Numbered from the stretch's first letter, positions 8,877 to 17,103 are shown. The stretch is 64,000 nucleotides of DNA from Acinetobacter guillouiae CIP 63.46 (GCF_000368145.1 NZ_KB849283.1:1948324-2012323), one strand, 5' to 3'. A program made the numbers and translations. Notes: generated from the letters alone by a model not told the origin.

Positions 8877-9290
8877 TTAGTCAATATATGTGATGCGACC
8901 ATCAGCATCATGATGAACTGTAGCGATTTTTTGCTGACGAGAATGTAGAAGTTCATCCACATTCAAATTGAAATGGTCAGCATATTCTTGTGTAGATTTA
9001 GCTTCTGCTTCCTTTTTGGTCTTCGCTGGAACAAAGTTACTCCATAACCACAAAGAAATCGCACAAGCAATCAACGCAAATAATCCGCTTTCTAGGGCTT
9101 TTGCAAAAGCATTAAAGAAGTAATGTACCAGTTGTGGTTTCTCAAGTGAAAGATATCCCACCAAGATGACAATAGGTCTCCAAAGCAACAACCAAAATGC
9201 CCACAGCATTGCCGTCATTGTCGTGGAGAAATAACGACGATGCCACGGTAACTGCTTACGTACATCAATAATCAAAGAGTTTGTTTTCAT
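8877..9290 (-). CDS. pgaD: PNAG synthase accessory subunit PgaD
   Basis: A 137-residue small membrane protein that in the E. coli system forms the PNAG synthase with PgaC. It has two hydrophobic segments (TMTAMLWAFWLLLWRPIVILVGYL read in pieces, and LFALIACAISLWLWSNF) and the WR-P motif after the first one that is usual in PgaD. The ATG at 9290 has GAG about 8 bases upstream; an ATG at 9296 is an alternative adding two residues. It follows pgaC by about 33 bases. In E. coli the PgaCD pair is activated by cyclic di-GMP. Confidence 0.85.
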   Translation of the reverse strand: MKTNSLIIDVRKQLPWHRRYFSTTMTAMLWAFWLLLWRPIVILVGYLSLEKPQLVHYFFNAFAKALESGLFALIACAISLWLWSNFVPAKTKKEAEAKSTQEYADHFNLNVDELLHSRQQKIATVHHDADGRITYID

Positions 9291-9323
9291 ATTCATATCT
9301 CAAAACTTATTCTGACTAAAATG

Positions 9324-10589
9324 TTAGTCATCATGTCGCATACCACGATCGGGGCTGACCCACCGTGCCCTTTTACTTTCTCCACGTAAAAGAACTTTTG
9401 GGAATGCAACAATACTTGCCGTTACTGTAATCAACCAAAATACAAAGGGATACCAAATCATCCAATAGTAGTTTTTCACTAAACTCGATTCGTAACGACT
9501 ATCCATCCACTTACTGATTGCGAACTGCAGTAAACAAGTTGTACCGAGTAAAATACCTGTTCCCATCGGTAATAATGGGGAGCTCATTGCTGGGAAGCCT
9601 GCATACGGTAGCAGCAAGTGCAAGATCCAGAAAATCACCATAATCAGCATTAAATATGACCAGACTAAGGTGAGGATCAACTCAATAATCAAGGGCCATA
9701 GAAAATTCAGTTTCGGTTTAAATAATACATCAAAATTCTTAATTAAAACTTGCGCGCCACCCATGGCCCAACGTAAGCGTTGTTTCCATAGACCATCAAA
9801 GGTTTCTGGCATTAAAATCCAAACCAAGGCATTCGGTTCAAACTTTACATCCCAACCCGCACGATGCAATTTCCAAGTAATATCAATATCTTCAGTTAAC
9901 ATGTTTGGTGACCAATAGCCCACCTCATGTACAGCACTTTTACGAAAAGCAGTAATCACACCAGAAACTGTAAATAAACGACCAAAAGTACGTTGTGCAC
10001 GTTTAATCATACCGACAATTGAAGAAAATTCACCAACTTGAATCCGTCCCAGTAAAGTCGAACGAGTACGAATACGTGGATTACCTGTCACAGCCGCAAC
10101 TGTAGGATTATTGAGAAAATGACGAATCATCCACTGTGCAGCATATGGATCAAGTAACGCATCACCGTCAATACCAATTAAAAACTCAGCATCGGTAAGC
10201 AAACTACCCGCTTGTAATGCCATGGCTTTACCTTGGTTTTCAGCCAAATGTACGACGCGAAGCTTGTCATACTTCAATGCCAACGCATTTAAGATTTCTG
10301 CTGTATTGTCAGAACTCCCATCATTAATTGCAATGACTTCAAAGTTTGGATAATTCAACTTTAATGCATGACTAATGGTCTCATCCGCATTATCTTGCTC
10401 ATTGAAACATGGCACAAGTACAGCAACTAAAGGATATTCTTCCAATGTTGGGGGTTGAGTATATGGCGGCTCTTTACGTTCTTTCCAATAGAAAATTAAA
10501 GCGCCTATCATCCATAGATACGACATAAATAATGGATAATAGAAGATAAAGTTTAATACGGATTGCCACAGGTGTTGAAATGCACTCAT
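9324..10589 (-). CDS. pgaC: Poly-beta-1,6-N-acetyl-D-glucosamine synthase PgaC (GT2)
   Basis: A 421-residue processive family-2 glycosyltransferase of the inner membrane that polymerises GlcNAc from UDP-GlcNAc. Catalytic motifs are all present: nucleotide-binding LVPCFNEQDN (about 58-67), DGD at 141-143, TED at 232-234 and QRLRW at 270-274. There are hydrophobic segments at the N-terminus (about 15-35) and several after residue 290. It begins 8 bases after the pgaB stop, so translation is probably coupled. The product, PNAG, is a biofilm matrix polysaccharide. Confidence 0.95.
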   Translation of the reverse strand: MSAFQHLWQSVLNFIFYYPLFMSYLWMIGALIFYWKERKEPPYTQPPTLEEYPLVAVLVPCFNEQDNADETISHALKLNYPNFEVIAINDGSSDNTAEILNALALKYDKLRVVHLAENQGKAMALQAGSLLTDAEFLIGIDGDALLDPYAAQWMIRHFLNNPTVAAVTGNPRIRTRSTLLGRIQVGEFSSIVGMIKRAQRTFGRLFTVSGVITAFRKSAVHEVGYWSPNMLTEDIDITWKLHRAGWDVKFEPNALVWILMPETFDGLWKQRLRWAMGGAQVLIKNFDVLFKPKLNFLWPLIIELILTLVWSYLMLIMVIFWILHLLLPYAGFPAMSSPLLPMGTGILLGTTCLLQFAISKWMDSRYESSLVKNYYWMIWYPFVFWLITVTASIVAFPKVLLRGESKRARWVSPDRGMRHDD

Positions 10590-10597
10590 ATCAGACC

Positions 10598-12631
10598 TTA
10601 AGGAACCAATCGTTGTGGTTTAGAATCAAATACTTTACGCATTTCTGCAGTATTTGGATGATCTTCAATTGGATCATCTGGGTAATAACCCACATGCATC
10701 ACACCTTGTTGATACAAAGACTGAATCGTTTGAGCAATTTCCGAGGTTGGAATCTTTTGATTATTACGCCAGTTCACTGCTTGTAATTCAAAAATCGTCT
10801 TTTTAATCCCATTCGGTTGTTTCTTCACGTTTTGCACTAAATCTTTATAAAACTTAGTTGCATCTGGCGCCTGTTCCATATAAGGCATTGCCATAATTGC
10901 AGTAAAGTCATAATTTTTAATCGATTGTTCTAAAGACTGGGCATACCAGTTTTCCGAGTATGCTGAAAGTGCAACTTGAGCATATAAGTTACGTGCAGTC
11001 AGTAAGAACGGTTGGTAATAACGTGCCTTTTGCGCCAAATCCATTGCAAAGTTATCAATGGTCTTGGTTTTAAAATCAGTCCATTTTTGCAATTTTGCAT
11101 CATCATTACGAATTTCTTCTAAATCGGCTGGTAAACCAATTTTTTGATAAGCTTTGATGGCTTCTGGACTGGCATCTTCATAATCTGAAAGTGTTGCATC
11201 ATCATGGAACAAGATGCCATCAAATGTCGTGGATTTCGCTAAATCTTGATATAAGCCTTCAATTACTTTACGTGCTTCTGGTGAATATGGGCTTAAACGA
11301 TGATATCCCATATTTAAATGATCACTGTCTTTGGCTTGCTGAGTCACCACCACATCTTTAGATGCAGGATTTGAAGCGGGTAAGTCCCAAGCCAATAACG
11401 GCATCCAGGCATATAAACGACTGACCTGAGTACGCGTTTGAATCTGCCATGCAACACGATTGAATAAATCTGCACGCATTGGAAGAGTACGATTTGGGAA
11501 ATACACCATATCAGCAGAACCATTGGCATCAGGATCAGCAAATGCCTGTAGAAATACAGTGGTTACATTCATTTCACGAATACGGTCTAACAGATGACCT
11601 AAGTTTTTTTCTTGCTGTGCTTCATCTGGATCATAGATATAATCTAAGTCCACATGCATGACTTTTTGTGGGCGGTTGTTGTCAGTAAAATTCATCTGAC
11701 GGCTTTGGATTTCTTGTGCCAAAGAATCCGTGGTCATATTACCTTCGACAAGAATACGATTCAAATGACCTAAAGATTTTTCAATATGGTCTGGACCATC
11801 ATCTAAGCTAATAGTAATAGGCATACCCACTTTTTTAGCCAAAGCAACCGCTTCCATATTATAACGACCATATGGCCACACCATCACACGTGGTGCTTTT
11901 AAACCATGTGATTGCAATACTTTATTATTCTTTTTCAAATCACTAAAAATACGATCTGCATAGGCTTTGTCAGATTCATAGGTTTTACTTTTTGGATCGT
12001 ATTGACGTGTGACAGCAGCTGGTTCAGAGTTGCCCTGCGGGTTGCCTAAAATACCACGATGTAAATTATAACTGTGGCTACCAATTTCAACATAGCCACT
12101 CTTTTGCATGGTTTTAAGTTCATCCCAAGTCAAAAGTTTTTTACGTGCTAATTTTTCATCCCCAAATTGAACCATTTCATTGGCTTTAGGTTCTAACCAC
12201 GAGCCAACGACAGCGAGTACAACAGGAATTTTACGTTGTTTAATGACCGGATATGCATATTGATAAAAAGATTGATAACCATCATCTACAGTCAACAATA
12301 CCGGTTTGGTAGGCAGTTTATATTTACCTTCATTGGCTTTAATAATTTGGTCTACATTGACAAAATTATAGCCATTTTTTTGTAGCCAATCTAAATGCAG
12401 CTCAAACTGTTTCGTGGTCACGGCATAATCTGGAATCACTGCATCATGATTAGGCGTAATTTCATGATAACCAATAATTGTCAGCGTATTTAAATCAATT
12501 TTAGGTAATTCGTGCTCTATTGGAGTTTCAGTAGCAACTTGGTCTACTTCTGCCATTGCACTATTATAAAAGGAAGAAAACAATAGTGTTACGCATATCA
12601 TCGCTGAAGGAGAAAAGTAACGGCTTAGCAT
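10598..12631 (-). CDS. pgaB: PNAG N-deacetylase/hydrolase PgaB
   Basis: A 677-residue two-domain periplasmic protein. The N-terminal polysaccharide deacetylase domain has the metal and catalytic residues DDG (Asp116, Asp117) and H-x4-H (His186, His191, in GSHSYNLHRG), spaced as in E. coli PgaB. From about residue 320 (MHVDLDYIYDPD) the glycoside hydrolase-like domain begins. The signal peptide ends NSAMA before EVDQ with no lipobox Cys, unlike the E. coli lipoprotein. PgaB removes acetyl groups from PNAG before export through PgaA. No pgaA precedes this gene; the next upstream gene is an FKBP isomerase. Confidence 0.95.
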   Translation of the reverse strand: MLSRYFSPSAMICVTLLFSSFYNSAMAEVDQVATETPIEHELPKIDLNTLTIIGYHEITPNHDAVIPDYAVTTKQFELHLDWLQKNGYNFVNVDQIIKANEGKYKLPTKPVLLTVDDGYQSFYQYAYPVIKQRKIPVVLAVVGSWLEPKANEMVQFGDEKLARKKLLTWDELKTMQKSGYVEIGSHSYNLHRGILGNPQGNSEPAAVTRQYDPKSKTYESDKAYADRIFSDLKKNNKVLQSHGLKAPRVMVWPYGRYNMEAVALAKKVGMPITISLDDGPDHIEKSLGHLNRILVEGNMTTDSLAQEIQSRQMNFTDNNRPQKVMHVDLDYIYDPDEAQQEKNLGHLLDRIREMNVTTVFLQAFADPDANGSADMVYFPNRTLPMRADLFNRVAWQIQTRTQVSRLYAWMPLLAWDLPASNPASKDVVVTQQAKDSDHLNMGYHRLSPYSPEARKVIEGLYQDLAKSTTFDGILFHDDATLSDYEDASPEAIKAYQKIGLPADLEEIRNDDAKLQKWTDFKTKTIDNFAMDLAQKARYYQPFLLTARNLYAQVALSAYSENWYAQSLEQSIKNYDFTAIMAMPYMEQAPDATKFYKDLVQNVKKQPNGIKKTIFELQAVNWRNNQKIPTSEIAQTIQSLYQQGVMHVGYYPDDPIEDHPNTAEMRKVFDSKPQRLVP

Positions 12632-13044
12632 ATATTTAAATACTCGATCATCATTGTTTTAAATCTGAATTCGTCCGTAGTACATCAATATTGAAATACT
12701 AAAATCCTTTTTCAAGACGAATTGAGCCAGAGGTTTTACAACGATGATTTAAAAGAATAAAACTGAAACGAACCTTAAAAATAACTCTGAGCAGAATTAT
12801 TTATTTGTGACATTTAAACACTTTTAAGACAAAAGTATTGTAGATGATTGTTAAGTATTGAGCAAATAATAAACAAAAAATTAAATCTATTGTGTTTAAA
12901 ATCACACTATTAGCTCAACAATAGCCATTTAAATTAAGATTTGGATTATATTTTTATCGCATTGAAATATACAGAAATGAAGAAAACTTACTCAACATTT
13001 TTAGCGCAACATAGTGTAGTCGTTAGATGATTCATCAAGCATAA
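12632..13044. other. Intergenic region upstream of pgaB, without pgaA
   Basis: About 410 AT-rich bases between the pgaB start and the FKBP terminator. It is far too short for the porin gene pgaA (about 800 codons) that normally precedes pgaB, and I find no defensible remnant of it. It presumably holds the pgaBCD promoter. A short open frame ending at 12699 on the minus strand has an upstream stop and no start codon, and I do not call it. Confidence 0.6.
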
Positions 13045-13074
13045 AAAAATAGAGATCAATTGACCTCTATTTTT
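13045..13074 (-). terminator. Terminator of the FKBP gene
   Basis: Stem AAAAATAGAG / CTCTATTTTT with a small inner TCAA/TTGA pairing, 44 bases past the FKBP stop. It can act in both directions. Confidence 0.75.
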
Positions 13075-13117
13075 GCGTTCATGCTGAAGGCTAAATTAGC
13101 CCAAACATTTAGTGAAT

Positions 13118-13456
13118 TTAATCACGTGTTTTGACATCAAAAAGTTCAATTTCAAAAATCAGATTAGAATTTGCTGGAATGATTTTGCCCATTTTACGCT
13201 CGCCATAAGCCAAGTGTGCAGGAACGATTAATTTACGTTTACCACCTACTTTCATCCCCATAATGCCTTGATCCCAACCTTTAATTACACGGCCTGTTCC
13301 AATCACTGTTTCAAAGTAATTGCCACGATCAATTGAAGAATCGAACTTGGTTCCATCTTCCAACCAGCCAGTATAATGAGTTGTAATCAAAGCACCTTTT
13401 ACCGCTTCTTTACCTTCACCAACTTTTAAGTCGATAATTTCTAATTCATTTGACAT
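13118..13456 (-). CDS. FKBP-type peptidyl-prolyl cis-trans isomerase
   Basis: A 112-residue single-domain FKBP, about the length of the minimal domain. Typical features are VGEGKEAVKGALITTHYTGW (start of the fold), DGTKFDSSIDRG, VIKGWDQGIMGMKVGGKRKLIVPAHLAYG in pieces, and the closing LIFEIELFDV strand. It catalyses proline isomerisation in protein folding. No signal peptide is present, so it is cytoplasmic. Good gene start with upstream AGGAATAATG. Confidence 0.95.
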   Translation of the reverse strand: MSNELEIIDLKVGEGKEAVKGALITTHYTGWLEDGTKFDSSIDRGNYFETVIGTGRVIKGWDQGIMGMKVGGKRKLIVPAHLAYGERKMGKIIPANSNLIFEIELFDVKTRD

Positions 13457-13472
13457 ACATTATTCCTATTCA

Positions 13473-13673
13473 TCATTCAGGTTTGTGCAAAGCTGTACCT
13501 ATCACTGTATTGTGTTCAGTATGATATTCAGCATAACTTTTACACAAATGTTGATAATCTTGCTCAAGCTGTTGGGCGTAATTATACGTGTATTTCAACA
13601 ATTGCGTTTTCCAAAGTTCCGCTTGTTGTGCAAAATTGATTAATTCATCTACATTTAAAAAGCGTTTTTTATT
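13473..13673 (-). other. Open reading frame continuing in frame past the mgtC-like stop (66 codons, no clear start)
   Basis: Directly after the TAA of the MgtC-like gene the same frame stays open for 66 codons to a TGA at 13473-13475. The deduced peptide looks coding (NVDELINFAQQAELW, YNYAQQLEQDYQHLC, AEYHTEHNTVIGTAL): amphipathic, helical and Gln/Tyr-rich. There is no ATG or GTG; the first usual start is a TTG at codon 25 (13601). It may be a small gene that lost its start, a gene using a rare start, or a stop-codon read-through extension. Family not recognised. Confidence 0.35.
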
Positions 13674-14297
13674 TTAAAAACTTAACTCTTTAATCTCTTG
13701 ATCTAAAAGCAAATAATTGATGAGTTTTTTATGATTTTGTGCAGACCCAATTAAAACCCAGCGCCCAACAATCTGTTTTTCAGTTTTATTTTGTACGCCA
13801 CGTAAAATTTTCATATTGTATTGCTTAAACAATTCTTCGTATTTATCTAAGGTCTCTTGCTGATAATCACATAAAATCCTGTAATTACGAGCTTGATGAA
13901 TCGCTTCAATTTTTTCTTGAAAATAGACGAGAAATACTAATACAACCAGTACCAGTATCGTTCCAACAAATGCTAAATATTCATAACCAGCACCAGCGGC
14001 CATACCTAATGCAGCCACCATCCAAATCGTTGTTGCAGTGGTAATACCTGAAATTCGGTTGTCATCTTTAAAAATAACCCCAGCACCTAAAAACCCCAAA
14101 CCAGTCAGAATATTTGCTGCCAAACGATCAGGATTTTGTACCCCAATTTTGATCGAAAGTATGGTGAATAAGCAGGATGCTAAACTCACCATAATCATGG
14201 TGCGTAACCCTGCTGACTTACTGCGATACTCACGCTCTGCACCAATAATCGCACCAATCGCCAAAGCCATCAGTAAGTGGTAGATGTCATTATTCAT
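13674..14297 (-). CDS. MgtC/SapB family membrane protein
   Basis: A 207-residue inner-membrane protein. The MgtC/SapB signature is in the first half: LLMALAIGAIIGAEREYRSKSAGLRTMIMV (with the conserved GAEREYRSKSAGLRT), NILTGLGFLGAGVIF, and TATTIWMVAALGMAAGAGYE. The C-terminal 75 residues form a soluble domain (LDKYEELFKQYNMKILRGVQNK, in pieces), as in several two-part family members. In Salmonella MgtC is tied to magnesium stress and ATP synthase inhibition; the role in Acinetobacter is not established. The stop at 13674 is followed by an in-frame open tail, described separately. Confidence 0.9.
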   Translation of the reverse strand: MNNDIYHLLMALAIGAIIGAEREYRSKSAGLRTMIMVSLASCLFTILSIKIGVQNPDRLAANILTGLGFLGAGVIFKDDNRISGITTATTIWMVAALGMAAGAGYEYLAFVGTILVLVVLVFLVYFQEKIEAIHQARNYRILCDYQQETLDKYEELFKQYNMKILRGVQNKTEKQIVGRWVLIGSAQNHKKLINYLLLDQEIKELSF

Positions 14298-14351
14298 TGA
14301 TTTTCTACATAACTATTTTTATCACTCTAGGTATACGAAATTTAAGCAAAA

Positions 14352-14376
14352 AAAAGCAAGCGATTCGCTTGCTTTT
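14352..14376. terminator. Hairpin terminator after yaeQ
   Basis: Stem AAAAGCAAGCG / CGCTTGCTTTT with a 3-base loop, 28 bases past the yaeQ stop and flanked by A and T runs. It separates yaeQ from the MgtC-like gene. Confidence 0.8.
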
Positions 14377-14404
14377 CTTGTCAATTTTTATTGGACAACA
14401 ATGC

Positions 14405-14935
14405 TTATTGTAACTGTGTCCATTCAATCACAGCTTGAGCATCATCACCAATTAAAGTCCACTCACCATCCATAACATTTAATTGCAATTGCATTGTGCG
14501 TTGACATAAAGCTTGAATTGCAGTTGTCGTCGCCTCAGACAACTGCCATACCTGAACATTTGATAATGTTTTGAGTTTAGAACTTCTTTTATACCATTCT
14601 GCAACGGCTGAACCATAGGCGATGACAGCCACTTCTTTACAACGCGCTGCCGCTTTTTTAACTTTGTCTTCGTCAGGCAAACCAACTTCAATCCATTTAA
14701 TCAACTGTCCGGTTAAATCCTTTTCCCATAAAGCAGGTTCATCAGTTTCAAATAAATCTTTGGTAAATTCCAAACGTTCATCTGCAAAACGAGCATATGC
14801 CAATACACGCACCATTAAGCGTTCAATCGTTTCAGATGGATGTAATGCCATCGTGAATTGATAATCACCATATTGATGCACATCCATATTGGCAATATTG
14901 AGATCAGCCTTATAAATTGTTGCTTTTAATGCCAT
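14405..14935 (-). CDS. yaeQ: YaeQ family protein
   Basis: A 176-residue cytoplasmic protein matching YaeQ over its full length: the N-terminus MALKATIYKADLNIANMD, the central HPSETIERLMVRVLAYA, the acidic-aromatic LWEKDLTGQLIKWIEVGLPDE and VAVIAYG. YaeQ has a PD-(D/E)XK nuclease-like fold, although its biochemical role is unknown. It was once thought to substitute for RfaH, which was not upheld. Single-gene unit followed by a strong hairpin. Confidence 0.92.
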   Translation of the reverse strand: MALKATIYKADLNIANMDVHQYGDYQFTMALHPSETIERLMVRVLAYARFADERLEFTKDLFETDEPALWEKDLTGQLIKWIEVGLPDEDKVKKAAARCKEVAVIAYGSAVAEWYKRSSKLKTLSNVQVWQLSEATTTAIQALCQRTMQLQLNVMDGEWTLIGDDAQAVIEWTQLQ

Positions 14936-14991
14936 GAAAGTTCCAAAAAGTTCTTAAATATGGCGCACAGTCTATAAGATTTTCAAAAGGA

Positions 14992-16005
14992 TTACTGCGT
15001 TTTTTCCGCCTGATCAATTCGACAATTCAACAAAGCTGTTTCTAAACTTTCCCAATCACGATTGTGCTGGCTAATGAGTTCAATCCGATTATCCAAGCTT
15101 TCTTCACCCGATTTATAATTCAAATTTTCTGGATTAAAATTAAATGTCATCCAACCTTGATTGGTATTGAATATCCCTTTGATCCGCAACCAGTCTTTTT
15201 GCTCACACAAGACATCTAACAAGTCATAAAAATCGAATTGCCAACGCTTTGAAAACTTCCAACCAGCAACAGTATATCCATTAGCCGTTTCAACATAGTG
15301 ATAAGGCAATTGTTTAACCACAGGCAGTACTTCATCGGGGTTAAATTGCTTTTGCACTTGGATCAACGGTACAACTTTTCTCTCAATCCCTTGATGTGTT
15401 ACATCCAGCTGTTGAATATCAAGATTGCCCTGCTCTGCCAATACCCAAGTTTGAATATAGGCAAAATAATCATTTTTAAACTGGTTTAATACCTCATGAT
15501 CAGACGCAGACATACTATCTGCATGTGAAACCACAACAATTTGTGCAGCTTTTAATTGATCTTGATAAAGCTCTTGATTCACCCATTCAGAATCATGTAA
15601 GCGACTCCCATCGATTACTGTCACCAATGCACGCATATCAATTTGCGCTTGCCATTGCGGTTCAGTCAATTGTGCCAAAAGTTGAGCGGGATGACCTAAG
15701 CCTGTGGGTTCTATAAATAGTCGATCGGGTTGTTTATCATAAATCAATCGAGACAAGGCAATTTGCATAGGCAATTGTCCTGCACAACATAAACAACCAC
15801 CGAGTAACTCTTTTACTTCATAGCCTGAGTCTTGTGGTAATAATTGTTGATCTACACCAATTTGTCCAAACTCATTCATCAGCACCGCCCAAGTTTCATT
15901 TTCTGGCTTCTGTTGAAGCAAATGCTGTAATAAGGTGGTCTTTCCAGCCCCTAAAAATCCAGAAATAATATGAGTTTTAACTGTTTTTTGGCTTAAAATC
16001 TTCAA
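14992..16005 (-). CDS. CobW/YjiA-type GTPase (COG0523 metallochaperone family)
   Basis: A 337-residue P-loop GTPase. Residues 12-25 carry the Walker A loop SGFLGAGKTTLLQHL; the family hallmark CxCC metal site is GGCLCCAG around residue 70; RLFIEPTGLGHP is the switch/Walker B region; VVSHAD stands in for the usual guanine-specificity NKxD motif. The C-terminal CobW_C domain includes WKFSKRWQFDFYDLLDVL. Members deliver Zn, Co or other metals to enzymes. The genomic context gives no metal clue: yaeQ is downstream and a gene-poor region upstream. Confidence 0.85.
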   Translation of the reverse strand: MKILSQKTVKTHIISGFLGAGKTTLLQHLLQQKPENETWAVLMNEFGQIGVDQQLLPQDSGYEVKELLGGCLCCAGQLPMQIALSRLIYDKQPDRLFIEPTGLGHPAQLLAQLTEPQWQAQIDMRALVTVIDGSRLHDSEWVNQELYQDQLKAAQIVVVSHADSMSASDHEVLNQFKNDYFAYIQTWVLAEQGNLDIQQLDVTHQGIERKVVPLIQVQKQFNPDEVLPVVKQLPYHYVETANGYTVAGWKFSKRWQFDFYDLLDVLCEQKDWLRIKGIFNTNQGWMTFNFNPENLNYKSGEESLDNRIELISQHNRDWESLETALLNCRIDQAEKTQ

Positions 16006-16371
16006 AGGATCGACTCAGCATATTAAATAAAAGAAATTGATAGTTATCGCGACGCTTCTTATTATTACTGAAAATGTGCCACTAGTTTCAGGTTTTAAAT
16101 CTATTTTTTAAATTAAAATTACAAAAGCAATCCAAAACTCCAATATAGCATTCATAAAGATTGCATACTGAATGTTAAGTCTAAGTAACAGCATAGTATG
16201 TTTTTTAATCAACTTTTCATATTTACATACATTTTTACCTATTGGTAAAAGTCAATGAGTCACAAAAAAGCAACATAATACAATGATTTGTTTTAAACAT
16301 GTAAACCAGCCTGTTACGCTTTGTTGCTTAGGTTGCCCATTTTTTCATCTGCACTTAGCATGACACTACTC
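16006..16371. other. Gene-free region between the GTPase gene and the Ala-rich peptide gene
   Basis: About 370 AT-rich bases between divergent genes. No coding frame found. It contains the promoters of both neighbours, but I cannot place the boxes. Confidence 0.5.
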
Positions 16372-16413
16372 CCTGTGATCAGCAACGCATTTAACAACTG
16401 ACGCTCTCACAGG
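16372..16413 (+). promoter_or_regulatory. Possible structured leader before the Ala-rich peptide gene
   Basis: Inverted repeat CCTGTGA / TCACAGG enclosing a second short pairing TCAG / CTGA, ending 39 bases before the start codon at 16453. It could form a stem-loop in the 5' untranslated RNA or be a binding site. No known riboswitch class is recognised. Confidence 0.35.
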
Positions 16414-16452
16414 TCGTTATACGATCAATTCAATGAATTAAGGATGCCAAAA

Positions 16453-16680
16453 ATGAAACTCGTTAAAACTCTTTTAGCTACTACACTTGCTTTCACTGCT
16501 TTCTCAACATTTGCTGCTACTGATACAGCTGCAACTGAAGCTGAACAAGTTGTTGTATCAACTCAAGAACAACCAGCTGCAGCTGAAGATACTCAAGCTG
16601 CTGGTCAACCTACAGCTCAACCTGCGACTGAAAGCGCTGCTGAAGCTCCAGCGACTTCTGCTCCTCAAGCAGGTCAATAA
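16453..16680 (+). CDS. Small secreted Ala/Gln/Pro-rich protein
   Basis: A 75-residue protein starting at the ATG at 16453, which has AAGGA at the right distance; that AAGGATG overlaps an earlier in-frame ATG at 16444. Residues 1-22 are a signal peptide (MKLVKTLLATTLAFTAFSTFA). The mature 53 residues are low complexity, made mostly of Ala, Thr, Gln, Glu and Pro and lacking Cys or aromatic residues, so it is likely disordered in the periplasm. It is followed by a good terminator, supporting a real independent gene. Function unknown. Confidence 0.7.
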   Translation: MKLVKTLLATTLAFTAFSTFAATDTAATEAEQVVVSTQEQPAAAEDTQAAGQPTAQPATESAAEAPATSAPQAGQ

Positions 16681-16735
16681 GATTTAACACTCCTCCCGAG
16701 TTAGCAATTAGGTTGTCTGAAAAGACGATCTTAAT

Positions 16736-16777
16736 AAAAAGACTAGATCATGCTGCGATTTAGTCTTTTTATTTTTT
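16736..16777 (+). terminator. Terminator of the Ala-rich peptide gene
   Basis: Stem AAAAAGACTA / TAGTCTTTTT with a 15-base loop, followed by ATTTTTT, 55 bases past the stop codon. Confidence 0.8.
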
Positions 16778-16851
16778 CTAGAACCATTAAAATTTTTTAA
16801 AATAGCTTGTGAGTTGTATATCTCAATAAAAAATATTCAGCAATTTTTAGC

Positions 16852-17103
16852 TTATTCATCATACTGATTAAAATGTTCATGCTCTAAATAAGCGCTCGAA
16901 AAACGACCAATAAATTTACCAGTTTTTTGTAGATCACTTTTCGGTTTCCAAAAACCATTTTCAATAACCCAATCATACACAGAAATATCAAGCGGATATT
17001 GCGTCAAAATACACTTAAGCTGATGATCAAAAATATATTTTTCAGCAGCTACTTTATGTTTAAAACAACCGATAATATTTCAATTTTCACTATTCTGAAT
17101 CAT
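16852..17103 (-). pseudogene. Small gene broken by an in-frame TGA (DUF7710-like)
   Basis: A minus-strand frame from an ATG at 17103 to TAA at 16852 is interrupted by one TGA at 17080-17082, after MIQNSEN. The remaining 75 codons are clearly protein-like: GCFKHKVAAEKYIF, CILTQYPLDISVYDWVIENG, FIGRFSSAYLEHEHF. From memory this matches the small domain annotated DUF7710 (pattern LT-YP-D-SVYDWAIE-G ... FIG-F-SA--EH-H). The TGA stands where a Trp (TGG) would fit, so a single nonsense change is the simplest explanation. A further stop (TAA) lies 36 bases upstream of the ATG. Without another start after the TGA, expression of the conserved part is unlikely. Confidence 0.6.

Noticed and set aside
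12699-12795. Minus-strand frame ending GSIRLEKGF before pgaB, considered as a pgaA remnant
   Set aside because: About 30 codons, with a stop just upstream and no start codon; I cannot align it with any part of PgaA.
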